Shown here piece after piece: positions 7,902 to 15,886 of a stretch of 64,000 bases of DNA. This stretch comes from CAWAVN01 sp963825075 (GTDB taxonomy: Bacteria; Planctomycetota; Planctomycetia; Planctomycetales; Planctomycetaceae). The notes under the pieces were generated by a model. The model was given only the letters and a program-made list of their open reading frames with translations, was not told the DNA's origin and searched no databases. The stretch covers positions 186,001 through 250,000 of the forward strand of contig CAWGRX010000035.1 of the NCBI GenBank assembly GCA_963825075.1, given 5' to 3'. Every line of letters begins with the position of its first letter. Position 1 is the stretch's first letter. Position numbers and translations under genes: made by a program.

Positions 7902-9728
7902 CTAATCCTCCGACGAACCCAAATAGGACCGGTCGATTCCCAACAGCACCTTGAGCGATGTCGAGGCGATCCCCAAGGCGATCCCAATCATGATCGCCCG
8001 GTTCCCCGCGGTGTTAAATACGACCATGATATAGACGGCCAGGTTTTCGATTCTCAGGCCCGACAACGCGTCCGGCATCCAGGACGTTAGCACGACCCCG
8101 GCGAACGTCCGGCCGAGCAAGATGATGAACGCCGTTCCCAACAGCAGCGTGGCTTCCAGGTTCTTCGCGCGGAACGCCCGGAACGCCGCGGATGCCACGT
8201 AAAACGCCAACAGCGCGAACATTGTCGCCGTCAACGGCTTGAAGAGATACTCGTAAATCCACCAGAACGGCGTGCCCTGCTCGCGGTAATCCCCCGACCA
8301 GGCGTATTTGATCTGATGGGCCAGCTTGAACAGCTTGACGATTTGCTCATGCCAGGCGGTCTCGGCTTTGAGTTCGGCCAGCAGGAAGTCTTTTTGCTCG
8401 CGCCGAGCGGCCCGTGCTTGAGCAACGCGAAATATAGCGAACGGTTCCGCTCGCCGATCGTGGGCTGCTTTTCGAGGAATTTTTCCAGGGCCTTCTTTTG
8501 GCCGTCGCTCAACGGACCCGCCTCTTTGAGTTGCTCCGTGAGCCGATTGGCCAACGGTCCCGGCGGGGCCGGTTCGATCGCCTGTCTCAGGATCTCTTCC
8601 TGCCCTTCGTTCATTTTTTTAGCGGGTTTCTCGGCAATGGCCGGCGCGGTCGTGCCGATTTCGGACAACATTTCGCAGGCGGTTTTTTCCGGCTCTTTGT
8701 AGATTCCAGCCGCATTAACGGTTTCAATCAACTGATCGGCATTCCATATCCCTTCCAGGACCTTATCGAATTCTTCGAGTTGTACTTTATTTAATGGCTG
8801 GCCGCGGGATTCGATTTCTTCACGGAGGGCTGTTCGCTCGGCATCGCTCATGGGGACGGCAATCGGAAACTGCTCAAGCAGCGTGTCCCGCTCCGCCGTG
8901 GACATCGGCCCTTCAAATGCCAGCGTGCCGGTGTCCTTTTTGAGCATCGCCACCTGATCCAGCGATTTCGGGACGACAAAACCGGGAGGCGGCTCGACTT
9001 TCACTTCGACGACGCGATGTGAAAATTCGCTCAATTTGTTGACGGCGGATTGCCAGGCCTCGTCGCCGTTCATCGCCAAGAGTTCGCTGTGCTGTTTGTC
9101 GGTCATCACCCCTTGGAAGGCGAGCACTTGGTGATCGTCCAGGTAGGAGATTTTTCCCTTGAGATCCTTGGGGGGCTGCGCCGTTTTCGCCAGATTCTCG
9201 ACGGTGCAGCGCCATTTCAGCGAGCTGTTATATTCGTTGAGGTCCTCGATTTGGTTCTCGCGGATCCAGCCGACAAACACGATCTGGCTATCTTCTTCCG
9301 AGAGTTGCCGGCGGACCGATGCGGGAAGTTCGTCTTCGACTTCGCGGTGTGGGATGTCACCGGGGACACGGAAGTTTTGTGATTCGGGAAGGTCTTTGAG
9401 GGGGAACTCGGCAAAAACCTGGCCGTAGAATTCCTGGTTCGGCGCGGGCGGCGCCGACTTTGAGCAGGCCCACAAACAGCGTGACCAGAAACGCAACCAG
9501 CGTGACGACGGCATAGCCCCATCCCGCGGCCTGGTCGCTGATTTTTTTGAGTTGGACCTTCAGCAAGTTGCCGCCGCCCAAAATAAACGCGACCGCCGCG
9601 AGAATGTCAAACCAGACCGCCGCCACTTCGCCCCAGCCCACGGTGGCGGGAATGAACGACGCGACGATCAACACAAACCCCACCGTCGCGGTGATAAGCA
9701 GCGGCATCATGCGTTTCAAATAGTTCAT
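7902..9728 (-). CDS. Large membrane protein of the ASKHA cluster, broken by two single-base slips
   Basis: Read as one protein of about 608 residues. The N-terminal part (9728 to about 9458) has three hydrophobic segments (PLLITATVGFVLIVASFIP and others). The reading then shifts frame around 9441-9458, with an extra base, into a long soluble region (NQEFYGQVFAEFPLKDLP onward). It shifts again around 8396-8407, with a base missing near an A5 run, into a C-terminal part with four segments ending LGIDRSYLGSSED. The two shifts cancel, and the reading before, between and after is good protein, so this was recently one gene. GGGAGA lies 9 nt before the ATG. Sequencing error is more likely than decay because both neighbours are intact. 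Confidence 0.7.
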
Positions 9729-9798
9729 GCGGGCCGTCTCCCTGTTATGTCGAGGGGTGGTCTGCTATTGATCTCTGACATGTTCATGTTGATGGAAG

Positions 9799-11022
9799 TC
9801 ACGACAACACTTTCGATTTGAGAATCTCCACCGCATCCTGAAACACCTCGGCTCCGGTGAGATTGGACAGCGTGGCAAGAATACAGCCCAATAGCAAAAG
9901 ACAGCCCACGATGAGTTTGCCCACATCCTGGCCTTTGAGGCTGCCGAGTTGATCGGGGTCGCCTGAAAGATAGGCCGAGGCCGCGAAGAACTCTTCGCCG
10001 ATCAAGGTGTAATCGCAAGCCGCCACGAAGAACGGGAGTTGTGCCGGCTGGGCCGTGCCCGCGACCTGGATTGCTCCGATGGAGTTCCCGGTCTCGGCGA
10101 GGATCAGCGACTCGGCGAAAAACGACCCCATGTAAAAACACGCGGCGGGTTTTTCGCGAACCATCATCCCCGTGAGATAGGCCACATAGCCGAACTGCTC
10201 GTCGGTCACGTAATAGATGCGGTCTTCGTTGAAGGCATCGGGCCGGCCGGCGGCAAGGTAGGCGGACTGCACGGTTTCGCGGCCGGTGGTCATCACCAGG
10301 GATCGGCTGGTGGGCACTTCCACGACCGCATCGTACTGGGCCGCCGTCTTCGCCACCCGCGCCAGCACCGTGAGACCCGCCACAGTTTGGATGTCGTTGA
10401 TGTCCTGCACGCCCGGCACGAACAAGCACGTCCGGCCCATTTCGGTCGCCCGGCCGACGGCTTCGTCGATGGCTTCTAAACCGGCGATTTTGCGGATCTT
10501 CAAATCCCGCCCCGTGCGGGCAATCGCGATGAAGACAATCACCGATCCGCACACCAAAGTGGTGATGATGGCCAGCCCGAACCGGTCGCCCAAAAACCAT
10601 TCCCGCGTCGCTAGGGCGGGTTTCACGGTCGTGATCCATGCCGAGGTTTCGCCGTCCGGAGACACGGCCCGCACGCGAAAGTAATACGGTTCCCGCCGGT
10701 GATTTTTGCCCACTGTCACGGTGATCTGGCCCGTCTCATAAGCCTCTTCATTCGGCACCGCCAGGCCGACATCCTCGAAGATGCCGTTCGGTTCCACCGC
10801 CCGCTGCACGACGTACCGCGCGACGGCCGGCGGTTTGAGTCCGGGCTTGTCGCTCGGCGAAAGTTTGAACGTCACGTCGATCTGCTCGCCGTTGTCGAAC
10901 GGATGATCGCTCGCCGTCACATCCCGCGGCGGAGCCGGCACCGCGGCGCGGCTTTCGTTCGGCAGAAAGAAGACTCCCACCACGAATACCATCGCAACGA
11001 ATACATGTCGTGTCGGACGCAT
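9799..11022 (-). CDS. DUF6754 protein with signal peptide and fibronectin-III-like domain
   Basis: 407 residues. A signal peptide (HVFVAMVFVVGVFFLPNE) is followed by a beta-rich domain (about 35-130) with the run of a fibronectin type III fold ending YYFRVRAVSPDGETSAW. A transmembrane segment (FGLAIITTLVCGSVIVFIAI) follows at about 148-168. Then comes an alpha/beta domain with CLFVPGVQDINDIQTVAG, VVEVPTSRS and IGAIQVAGTAQPAQLPFF, matching what I know as DUF6754, and a last hydrophobic segment (LIVGCLLLLGCILATL). GGAG lies 8 nt before the ATG. It lies next to the barrel-sandwich protein and probably forms the exported arm of the complex. Function unknown. Confidence 0.75.
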   Translation of the reverse strand: MRPTRHVFVAMVFVVGVFFLPNESRAAVPAPPRDVTASDHPFDNGEQIDVTFKLSPSDKPGLKPPAVARYVVQRAVEPNGIFEDVGLAVPNEEAYETGQITVTVGKNHRREPYYFRVRAVSPDGETSAWITTVKPALATREWFLGDRFGLAIITTLVCGSVIVFIAIARTGRDLKIRKIAGLEAIDEAVGRATEMGRTCLFVPGVQDINDIQTVAGLTVLARVAKTAAQYDAVVEVPTSRSLVMTTGRETVQSAYLAAGRPDAFNEDRIYYVTDEQFGYVAYLTGMMVREKPAACFYMGSFFAESLILAETGNSIGAIQVAGTAQPAQLPFFVAACDYTLIGEEFFAASAYLSGDPDQLGSLKGQDVGKLIVGCLLLLGCILATLSNLTGAEVFQDAVEILKSKVLS

Positions 11023-11025
11023 GGA

Positions 11026-12153
11026 TTATTCTCCAATTATTTCCACATTAGCCCGCGGAACGAGGACTTTGCTGCCGGATTCGAGGTGGACTTCCAAGAC
11101 GCGGGCTTTGGAGCCGGAGCCGAGGACTTTGGGTTCCGGGGGCAGGTCGCTCACGTGGCCGATCAAACCGAAGTGCGGGTCGCGGATGATGCGCACCGGG
11201 GAGCCGATTTTTAAGGCCCCATCCGCATGGACGGGTTCGGCTTCTTGATTGAGTTCCTCACCTGAAAGCGGGATCAGAATTTCCGGCCGCATCACGCCCG
11301 CGCGGATTTGCGTGGCCCCGTTGACCGCCGCCTCATCGCCTTCGCGGGACTTCAACAGCCCAAACGTCCGGTCGGCCATCGCGATTTCGCCGAAGCCTTC
11401 GGTGATGATTACGGTGGTGCCGACGTGTTCGGAACCGGTCACCGCGACGCCCAGGTCGTAGCCCAGGATTTCCTTGAGGTCCTGATCGTCCATCCCGCCG
11501 GAGACGACCGCGGAGACACCGATGTCGATCGCTTTTCGCACGGCATCGCCGGTCATTCTCGCGCCGCCGATGACGATGTGGTCTTTCATGTTGGGATTGA
11601 GCAAATCCACAGTGAGTTCTTCCTTGGGATCGGCACAGGCCATTTTGATTTGGCCGTAGGCTTCGCCGCCGATGCCGAAGATGCCTTGGATGTAGGTGAT
11701 GTCGGCTTCGATGACCACGCCTTCCGAGGGAAGCACCTCGACGATTTCGCCCGCCAAAAACGCCAGCACCCGCACCGCAAGCGGCTCGCCGCGAATGATG
11801 AGTTGCCCCGTGACGTTGGAGACCGATTCCAGCGTGCCTCGGACCTTGGATTTGTACTCGTTCTTGAACATCCCGAAGATGCCCTTGGTGCGGGCCAGCG
11901 GCTGGCCGACTTCGACGGCTTCGCCTTCCTTGACCAACAGACATTCGCTGACCTCCGCCGGCGGCAGAGACAGCAGATTCGCGAGGTTGATCGGCGTGAC
12001 ATCGCCCGGCATAAACGTCTGGGCAACAACATCCCGCGCTCCGACCTTCTGCCCGACCTCCACCAGCACATCGCCCGCAATCGGCAACAGCCGCCGGGTC
12101 TGATGCCTGACGCGATTAGTGACTTTGAGTCCGGGGGTGTATGCAACAGCCAT
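11026..12153 (-). CDS. Barrel-sandwich plus KOW/SH3-like protein of the ASKHA cluster
   Basis: 375 residues, cytoplasmic, no signal peptide. Residues 20-100 look like a lipoyl/biotinyl-type barrel-sandwich split in two halves (AGDVLVEVGQKVGARDVVAQ and LLVKEGEAVEVGQPLAR) without the usual modified Lys motif. The middle (about 135-260) is alpha/beta. The C-terminus (about 320-375) is a small barrel with GLIGHVSDLPPEP and KVLVPRANVEIIGE, like a KOW or SH3 unit. There is no ribosome binding site of its own: the end of an inserted repeat element lies only 10 nt before the ATG and offers AAGAAAAG. Confidence 0.7.
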   Translation of the reverse strand: MAVAYTPGLKVTNRVRHQTRRLLPIAGDVLVEVGQKVGARDVVAQTFMPGDVTPINLANLLSLPPAEVSECLLVKEGEAVEVGQPLARTKGIFGMFKNEYKSKVRGTLESVSNVTGQLIIRGEPLAVRVLAFLAGEIVEVLPSEGVVIEADITYIQGIFGIGGEAYGQIKMACADPKEELTVDLLNPNMKDHIVIGGARMTGDAVRKAIDIGVSAVVSGGMDDQDLKEILGYDLGVAVTGSEHVGTTVIITEGFGEIAMADRTFGLLKSREGDEAAVNGATQIRAGVMRPEILIPLSGEELNQEAEPVHADGALKIGSPVRIIRDPHFGLIGHVSDLPPEPKVLGSGSKARVLEVHLESGSKVLVPRANVEIIGE

Positions 12154-12162
12154 GTAATATAA

Positions 12163-12513
12163 CTTTTCTTAATCTTAATCTTACTCTTAATCTTCATCCC
12201 TCAGACGTTTCGATCATCAGAGTTCGCTCGAATCAACTCAACTGGCCGGGGTAAATTTGCCGTTGCCCTCTGCGATATTCAGCGGTATTGATGTCGAAGC
12301 GCGGTCCAATTGATTGTGGACCGCCATGCCACGAGGGAAGGTTTCGAGCACGTCCGTCGCCCACGCTACAAAGCTGATCGAAGTTTGGTAGACCTTTAGA
12401 TTTTTCTGATCGAATTGCTGCATGGTCGTCTCTCCTGGGACTCAAGGATGAAGATGACTCGTTGGTTTTGGGGATTCAGATTAAGAGTTAAGATTAAGAT
12501 TAAGATTAAGAAG
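12163..12513. mobile_element. Small inverted-repeat element carrying a truncated S23-type gene
   Basis: Both ends are TTAAGATTAAG-type repeats in inverted orientation (12163-12198 and 12473-12513). Read on one strand each is GATTAAGAGT followed by several AAGATT units, with slightly different unit numbers. Between them lies a 61-residue four-helix-bundle ORF. The element fills the whole gap between two genes of a tightly packed operon whose other junctions overlap or have 3-70 nt. No transposase is present, so any mobility would be in trans. That it is mobile is inference from symmetry and position. Confidence 0.6.
12238..12423 (-). CDS. Truncated four-helix-bundle protein (S23/IVP family)
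   Basis: 61 residues against the usual 115-125. The reading matches the N-terminal half of the 23S rRNA intervening-sequence protein family: KNLKVYQTSISFVAWATDVL, then NQLDRASTSIPLNIAEGNGK, which is the family signature. It stops right after GKFTPAS, where full-length members continue into helices three and four. AGGAGA precedes the ATG by 7 nt, so expression is possible. No frame downstream restores the missing half, so this is a real 3' loss and not a slip. It lies inside the inverted-repeat element and is co-oriented with the surrounding operon. Confidence 0.7.
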   Translation of the reverse strand: MQQFDQKNLKVYQTSISFVAWATDVLETFPRGMAVHNQLDRASTSIPLNIAEGNGKFTPAS

Positions 12514-12514
12514 T

Positions 12515-14341
12515 TTACTTTTCAGGATACAACTGTAGCTCATCAATCCAACGTTTCACTGCATTTCGACACGTAACGGGATCCTGTGGCAATGACAGCG
12601 GGCGGCCGCGGGCGTCTAGGATTAAGCCTACCGTGCCGCCTTTGACGGTCTTCTTGATCGCTTTGCCGGAGCCGGCTCCCATATTAAAACCCTTGGCGGG
12701 GTCAATTTCGACCTCCGCGGTTTGATCTTCCGCGAGCGGGAAGAGTTTCATTTCGCCATAGGTCAGCTCTCCCTGTTCCGAGAGGCCGCCGCCTTCGATG
12801 TGGTACTTAAAGCAGGCTTTGCCCGGCTTGCCGGTGCCCGCAGGGGCGATGCAGGTGCCGAGGTAGATTAAACAGTCCCGCTCGAAGACTTCGAGGGCCG
12901 CGGCGGGATGCACCTGGGCCAACACGCCCAAGTGGGGCATCATGAAAATGCTGTCTTTTGCGAGCGTGGTAAAACCTTCCGGCTCGAAGGCGTCGATCAA
13001 CATCGCGGCTGTCTGGTGCATTCGCGGGGCATGCGACAACACGCCGCCGGATGCCACCAGCAGGTTGAGCTTCATATTATTGACGATCGTTTGTCCACTG
13101 GTCTGCTGGCTGAAGGTGTCGCCTACGGTCCGCTGCTGCTGCACGCCTTTGAGCGTCGTGGCGAACTCCTTGTGCTGGATGTAAGCGAGCCGCAGCGCTT
13201 CGCGGGCGACGGCCTGCTCGAAGATCAGCGCCTCCAGGGTTTGCGGGATCGTGGTGGGGCGGATCATTTTGTTCTTCACGCGGTTTCTGAGGTCCCGTTC
13301 GTCCATGTCGAAATGCACCCACCGCAAGATCATCGGCAGCGTGGCCTCGGCACAGACGTTGGAGATCGAATAGCTCATCCCCAGGTTCGCGGAGACCGTG
13401 CGGTTGAAGACCGGCTCTTCCGAATCGGGATCGCGGAACACGCTGAACACGTCCGTCGTTGCCCCGCCGATATCGACTCCCACCGCGTTGATCCCCTGCC
13501 GTTCTGCGATCGTTTGCAGGATGTTTCCCACCGCACCGGGCGTGGGCATGATCGGGGCATCGGTCCATTCGATGAGCTTGTTATAACCCGGGGCGTGGGC
13601 CATCACGTGTTCGAGAAACAGATCGTGAATCGCATCGCGGGCCGGGCCCAGATTTTCCCGCTCGAGCACCGGGCGAAGGTTGTCCACGATCTTCAGTTCG
13701 ACCGAGTTGTCGAACACCTTCGCCACCAAAGGGGCGGCGTCTTTGTTGCCCGCATAGACCAGCGGCATGCGGTATTCCTTCCCGAACCGCGGCTGCGGCT
13801 TGGCGGGGGCGATGAGTTCGGCAATCTCCACGACCTTGGTCGCGTTGCCGCCGTCGGTGCCGCCGGAGAGCAGAATCATGTCCGGGCGAAGCTCGCGGAT
13901 TCGCTGGATCTGCTCGTGCGGCAGGCGTTTGTCGTTGGAAGCGATCGTGTCCATCACAATCGCCCCGGCTCCCAGGGCCGCCCGTTTGGCGCTGGCGGCG
14001 GTCATCTCCCGCACGATGCCCGCGACCATCATCTGCAAGCCCCCGCCCGCGCTCGAGGTGGAGATATAAATGTCGCAGCCCTCGCCGTCTTTGGCGGGGC
14101 GGATGATGTTGCCGGCGTCATCGACCAGCTTTCGGCCGGCGAGTTCGCCGACTTCGGTGACGGCATTCACCACGCCCACGGTGACATCGGCCACGGGCTG
14201 CTCGACGGTGGTGGGGGCTTCGCCGCGATAGGTTTGGCGGTAATGACCGTCCACTTTTTCAATGAGAATGGCCTTGGTCGTCGTGCTGCCGCAGTCGGTG
14301 GCCAGGATGACGTTGATGTTGCTGGGATCAATCGGGTTCAT
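12515..14341 (-). CDS. MutL/GlmL-type ASKHA ATPase
   Basis: 608 residues from the ATG at 14341, which overlaps the previous gene by 14 nt. The actin/Hsp70-type ATPase signatures are clear: phosphate-1 loop ILATDCGSTTTKAILIEK near residue 12-30 and phosphate-2 loop GVDIGGATTDVFSV near residue 290. The rest, including STSSAGGGLQMMVAG and LLVASGGVLSHAP, fits the glutamate-mutase MutL family. In clostridia glmL lies between the two mutase subunit genes and is thought to be a chaperone or reactivase. Here no B12-dependent mutase subunit is adjacent; every neighbour is a membrane or membrane-linked protein of unknown role, so it probably energises or assembles that complex. Confidence 0.88.
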   Translation of the reverse strand: MNPIDPSNINVILATDCGSTTTKAILIEKVDGHYRQTYRGEAPTTVEQPVADVTVGVVNAVTEVGELAGRKLVDDAGNIIRPAKDGEGCDIYISTSSAGGGLQMMVAGIVREMTAASAKRAALGAGAIVMDTIASNDKRLPHEQIQRIRELRPDMILLSGGTDGGNATKVVEIAELIAPAKPQPRFGKEYRMPLVYAGNKDAAPLVAKVFDNSVELKIVDNLRPVLERENLGPARDAIHDLFLEHVMAHAPGYNKLIEWTDAPIMPTPGAVGNILQTIAERQGINAVGVDIGGATTDVFSVFRDPDSEEPVFNRTVSANLGMSYSISNVCAEATLPMILRWVHFDMDERDLRNRVKNKMIRPTTIPQTLEALIFEQAVAREALRLAYIQHKEFATTLKGVQQQRTVGDTFSQQTSGQTIVNNMKLNLLVASGGVLSHAPRMHQTAAMLIDAFEPEGFTTLAKDSIFMMPHLGVLAQVHPAAALEVFERDCLIYLGTCIAPAGTGKPGKACFKYHIEGGGLSEQGELTYGEMKLFPLAEDQTAEVEIDPAKGFNMGAGSGKAIKKTVKGGTVGLILDARGRPLSLPQDPVTCRNAVKRWIDELQLYPEK

Positions 14342-14702
14342 CGGGGGTGTCTGTCCGTAAGTCGTCCTGTGTGGGGGCGGCTTCGTGCCGGGCCGCTTCC
14401 GCTTCGAGTTCTTCAATCCGCCGGCAAAGGTACTCGATCGAACCGCGTTGTTCCAGGAACGCGGCAAAATGCCGATGTCCGCCGCTTCTCGTCAAAGCCG
14501 AAAGAAACGGGGCAAAGAAATGGAGCGCCTGCGAGCCGAGGTAATTCAGCGGCCGGGACATTTCCAAGAACAACAGGGCCGGCGTGGTCAGATGCCGTTT
14601 GACGATCTGCCGGCAGACCGCATCCACCGCCGGCCGTTGTTCGGGCGTGGGTTCCGAAGGTCCTGGCGGATCGACCGCAAACGCATGTTTCAACCACCGC
14701 AC
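14328..14702 (-). CDS. Small helical protein of the ASKHA cluster
   Basis: 124 residues, mostly helical: RQIVKRHLTTPALLFLEMSRPLNYLGSQ in the middle and a charged coiled-coil-like helix (EYLCRRIEELEAEAARHEAA) at the C-terminus. No signal peptide; the hydrophobic stretch ALHFFAPFLSALT is amphipathic rather than a membrane span. Its ends overlap both neighbours (14 nt with the ATPase, 13 nt with the membrane PH-like protein), which implies translational coupling and fixed stoichiometry with the ATPase. No named family recognised. Confidence 0.65.
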   Translation of the reverse strand: MRWLKHAFAVDPPGPSEPTPEQRPAVDAVCRQIVKRHLTTPALLFLEMSRPLNYLGSQALHFFAPFLSALTRSGGHRHFAAFLEQRGSIEYLCRRIEELEAEAARHEAAPTQDDLRTDTPDEPD

Positions 14703-15193
14703 GGCGTTTGCTCCTCCCTCGGTAAGTTTGCCTTCCGCGAAACGTCCCGCACAATCGCCTCCCCCGGCAACCGACTGCGGATTTGATGAATCACCGCTTC
14801 CGGGTCCTCTCCAAACAGCAGCGAGATGCCGCGGTACTCATCGAGAAACGACCGCCTTGCGCGGGGCGACAGAAACCCGCCGGTGCCGTCATACACAAAC
14901 CGCCGAAGCTCGGACCATTGGTAGCAAGTGGTCTTCAGCGGAAAGCGGGCGGTGATGCCCTCTGCATCTAACGCATATCGGGTCAGAAAGAAAAACCGAT
15001 TGGAGCCGACGATCAACACCCCGGCTGCGAAAATTCCCCAGCCGGCCTGGTCCATCAACGCCGCAGAGAGCCAGCCCGCCAACACGATGACCACCGCGGT
15101 GAGAAGCGCAGTTCCCGGCCGTTCCCGTGCCGGGTGCACTCGCCAAACCAAGACTGAAATAGGCGAAGAATCCAACGCAAAATCTTCCAGCAA
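14690..15193 (-). CDS. Two-pass membrane protein with PH-like tail, first gene of the ASKHA cluster
   Basis: 167 residues. Two hydrophobic segments (ALLTAVVIVLAGWLSAALM, about 28-46, and GWGIFAAGVLIVGSNRFFF, about 51-70) form a hairpin, followed by a beta-rich stretch (YALDAEGITARFPLKTTCYQWSELRRFVYD) like the bacterial PH (bPH) fold that commonly follows such hairpins. The start is uncertain: the likeliest is a TTG at 15193, with GAGG too close for a normal site, and no in-frame ATG exists upstream before the frame closes. It overlaps the next gene by 13 nt and heads the run of genes down to 6161. Confidence 0.6.
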   Translation of the reverse strand: MLEDFALDSSPISVLVWRVHPARERPGTALLTAVVIVLAGWLSAALMDQAGWGIFAAGVLIVGSNRFFFLTRYALDAEGITARFPLKTTCYQWSELRRFVYDGTGGFLSPRARRSFLDEYRGISLLFGEDPEAVIHQIRSRLPGEAIVRDVSRKANLPREEQTPCGG

Positions 15194-15293
15194 AACCTCG
15201 AAAGTCCGTGTCGGAGTTACGATAGCATGCCCAGAGAAAGAATGCGAACAACCGCCGCTTCGTCCGCGTTTCCGCGCGGAATCTCTTTCGATT

Positions 15294-15755
15294 TCATTTC
15301 TTCGCCGACGCCCCCAAATCGACGTCGTAGTAATCGAGTGCCCATTCCTTCATGTAACGGACTCGGTTGGGGACGATGCGATACACGATCAGGTCGGGGT
15401 TGGCGAGGCTGCCCAGGTATTGGCGGAGCAGCGGGTTTTCGTTCCAAATCTCCTCGAGCAGTGGGCGGTCGCTGACAACTTCCGCCACGCCCGTGATGCG
15501 GACCTGGTTGTGGCCGTCGTCCAGGTAACACAATTCGACTTTGGGGTTGGCGGCGATTTCTTCCGTCTTGTGATAGTGCCGCAGGTTCGCCACATACACC
15601 GTGAAGCGCTCCGTGCGGACGGGAGACACCGGCCGCAACCGGGGCTGGTCGCCGTCCATCGAGGCCAGATAGGGAAACCGGTCGTGGGCGATGACGCCGA
15701 GCGCCAACTCTTCCACGCGGGCGGGGTCAATGGGTTCCGGGGCAGGTTTGGTCAT
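15294..15755 (-). CDS. Pyridoxamine-5'-phosphate-oxidase-like flavin split-barrel protein
   Basis: 153 residues, the usual size of a PNPOx-like split barrel. The pattern is FPYLASMDGDQPRLRPVSP near 27-45 (flavin-binding strand pair), VYVANLRHYHKTEEIAANPKVELCYLD near 53-80, and VRITGVAEVV near 85-95. Members bind FMN, F420 or heme and reduce small molecules; the substrate is not predictable. GAGGAA lies 8 nt before the ATG. It is a single gene, separated by 100 nt from the start of the ASKHA cluster downstream, and divergent from the secreted hydrolase at 15887. Confidence 0.82.
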   Translation of the reverse strand: MTKPAPEPIDPARVEELALGVIAHDRFPYLASMDGDQPRLRPVSPVRTERFTVYVANLRHYHKTEEIAANPKVELCYLDDGHNQVRITGVAEVVSDRPLLEEIWNENPLLRQYLGSLANPDLIVYRIVPNRVRYMKEWALDYYDVDLGASAKK

Positions 15756-15886
15756 GTCGGGCTTCCTCTGTTGTGAACTGTCGGTGGGCCGATGCTCATG
15801 GTAGCATACCGTGATTCGATTGCGTTTTTCAAAACCGGCCGGTAGGTTGGCGTTTCAGTTTTGCTCCTTTTCCAAAGGCTTCCATC

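Noticed and set aside
12163..12513. A CRISPR array formed by the AAGATT units
   Set aside because: The units are 6 nt long without spacers and occur in two inverted blocks. No array of regular repeats and spacers exists in the window.
12908..14602. A 564-codon open frame on the plus strand
   Set aside because: It lies antisense to the MutL-type ATPase, is very rich in His, Arg and Gly, and has no family features. It is a GC-driven shadow.
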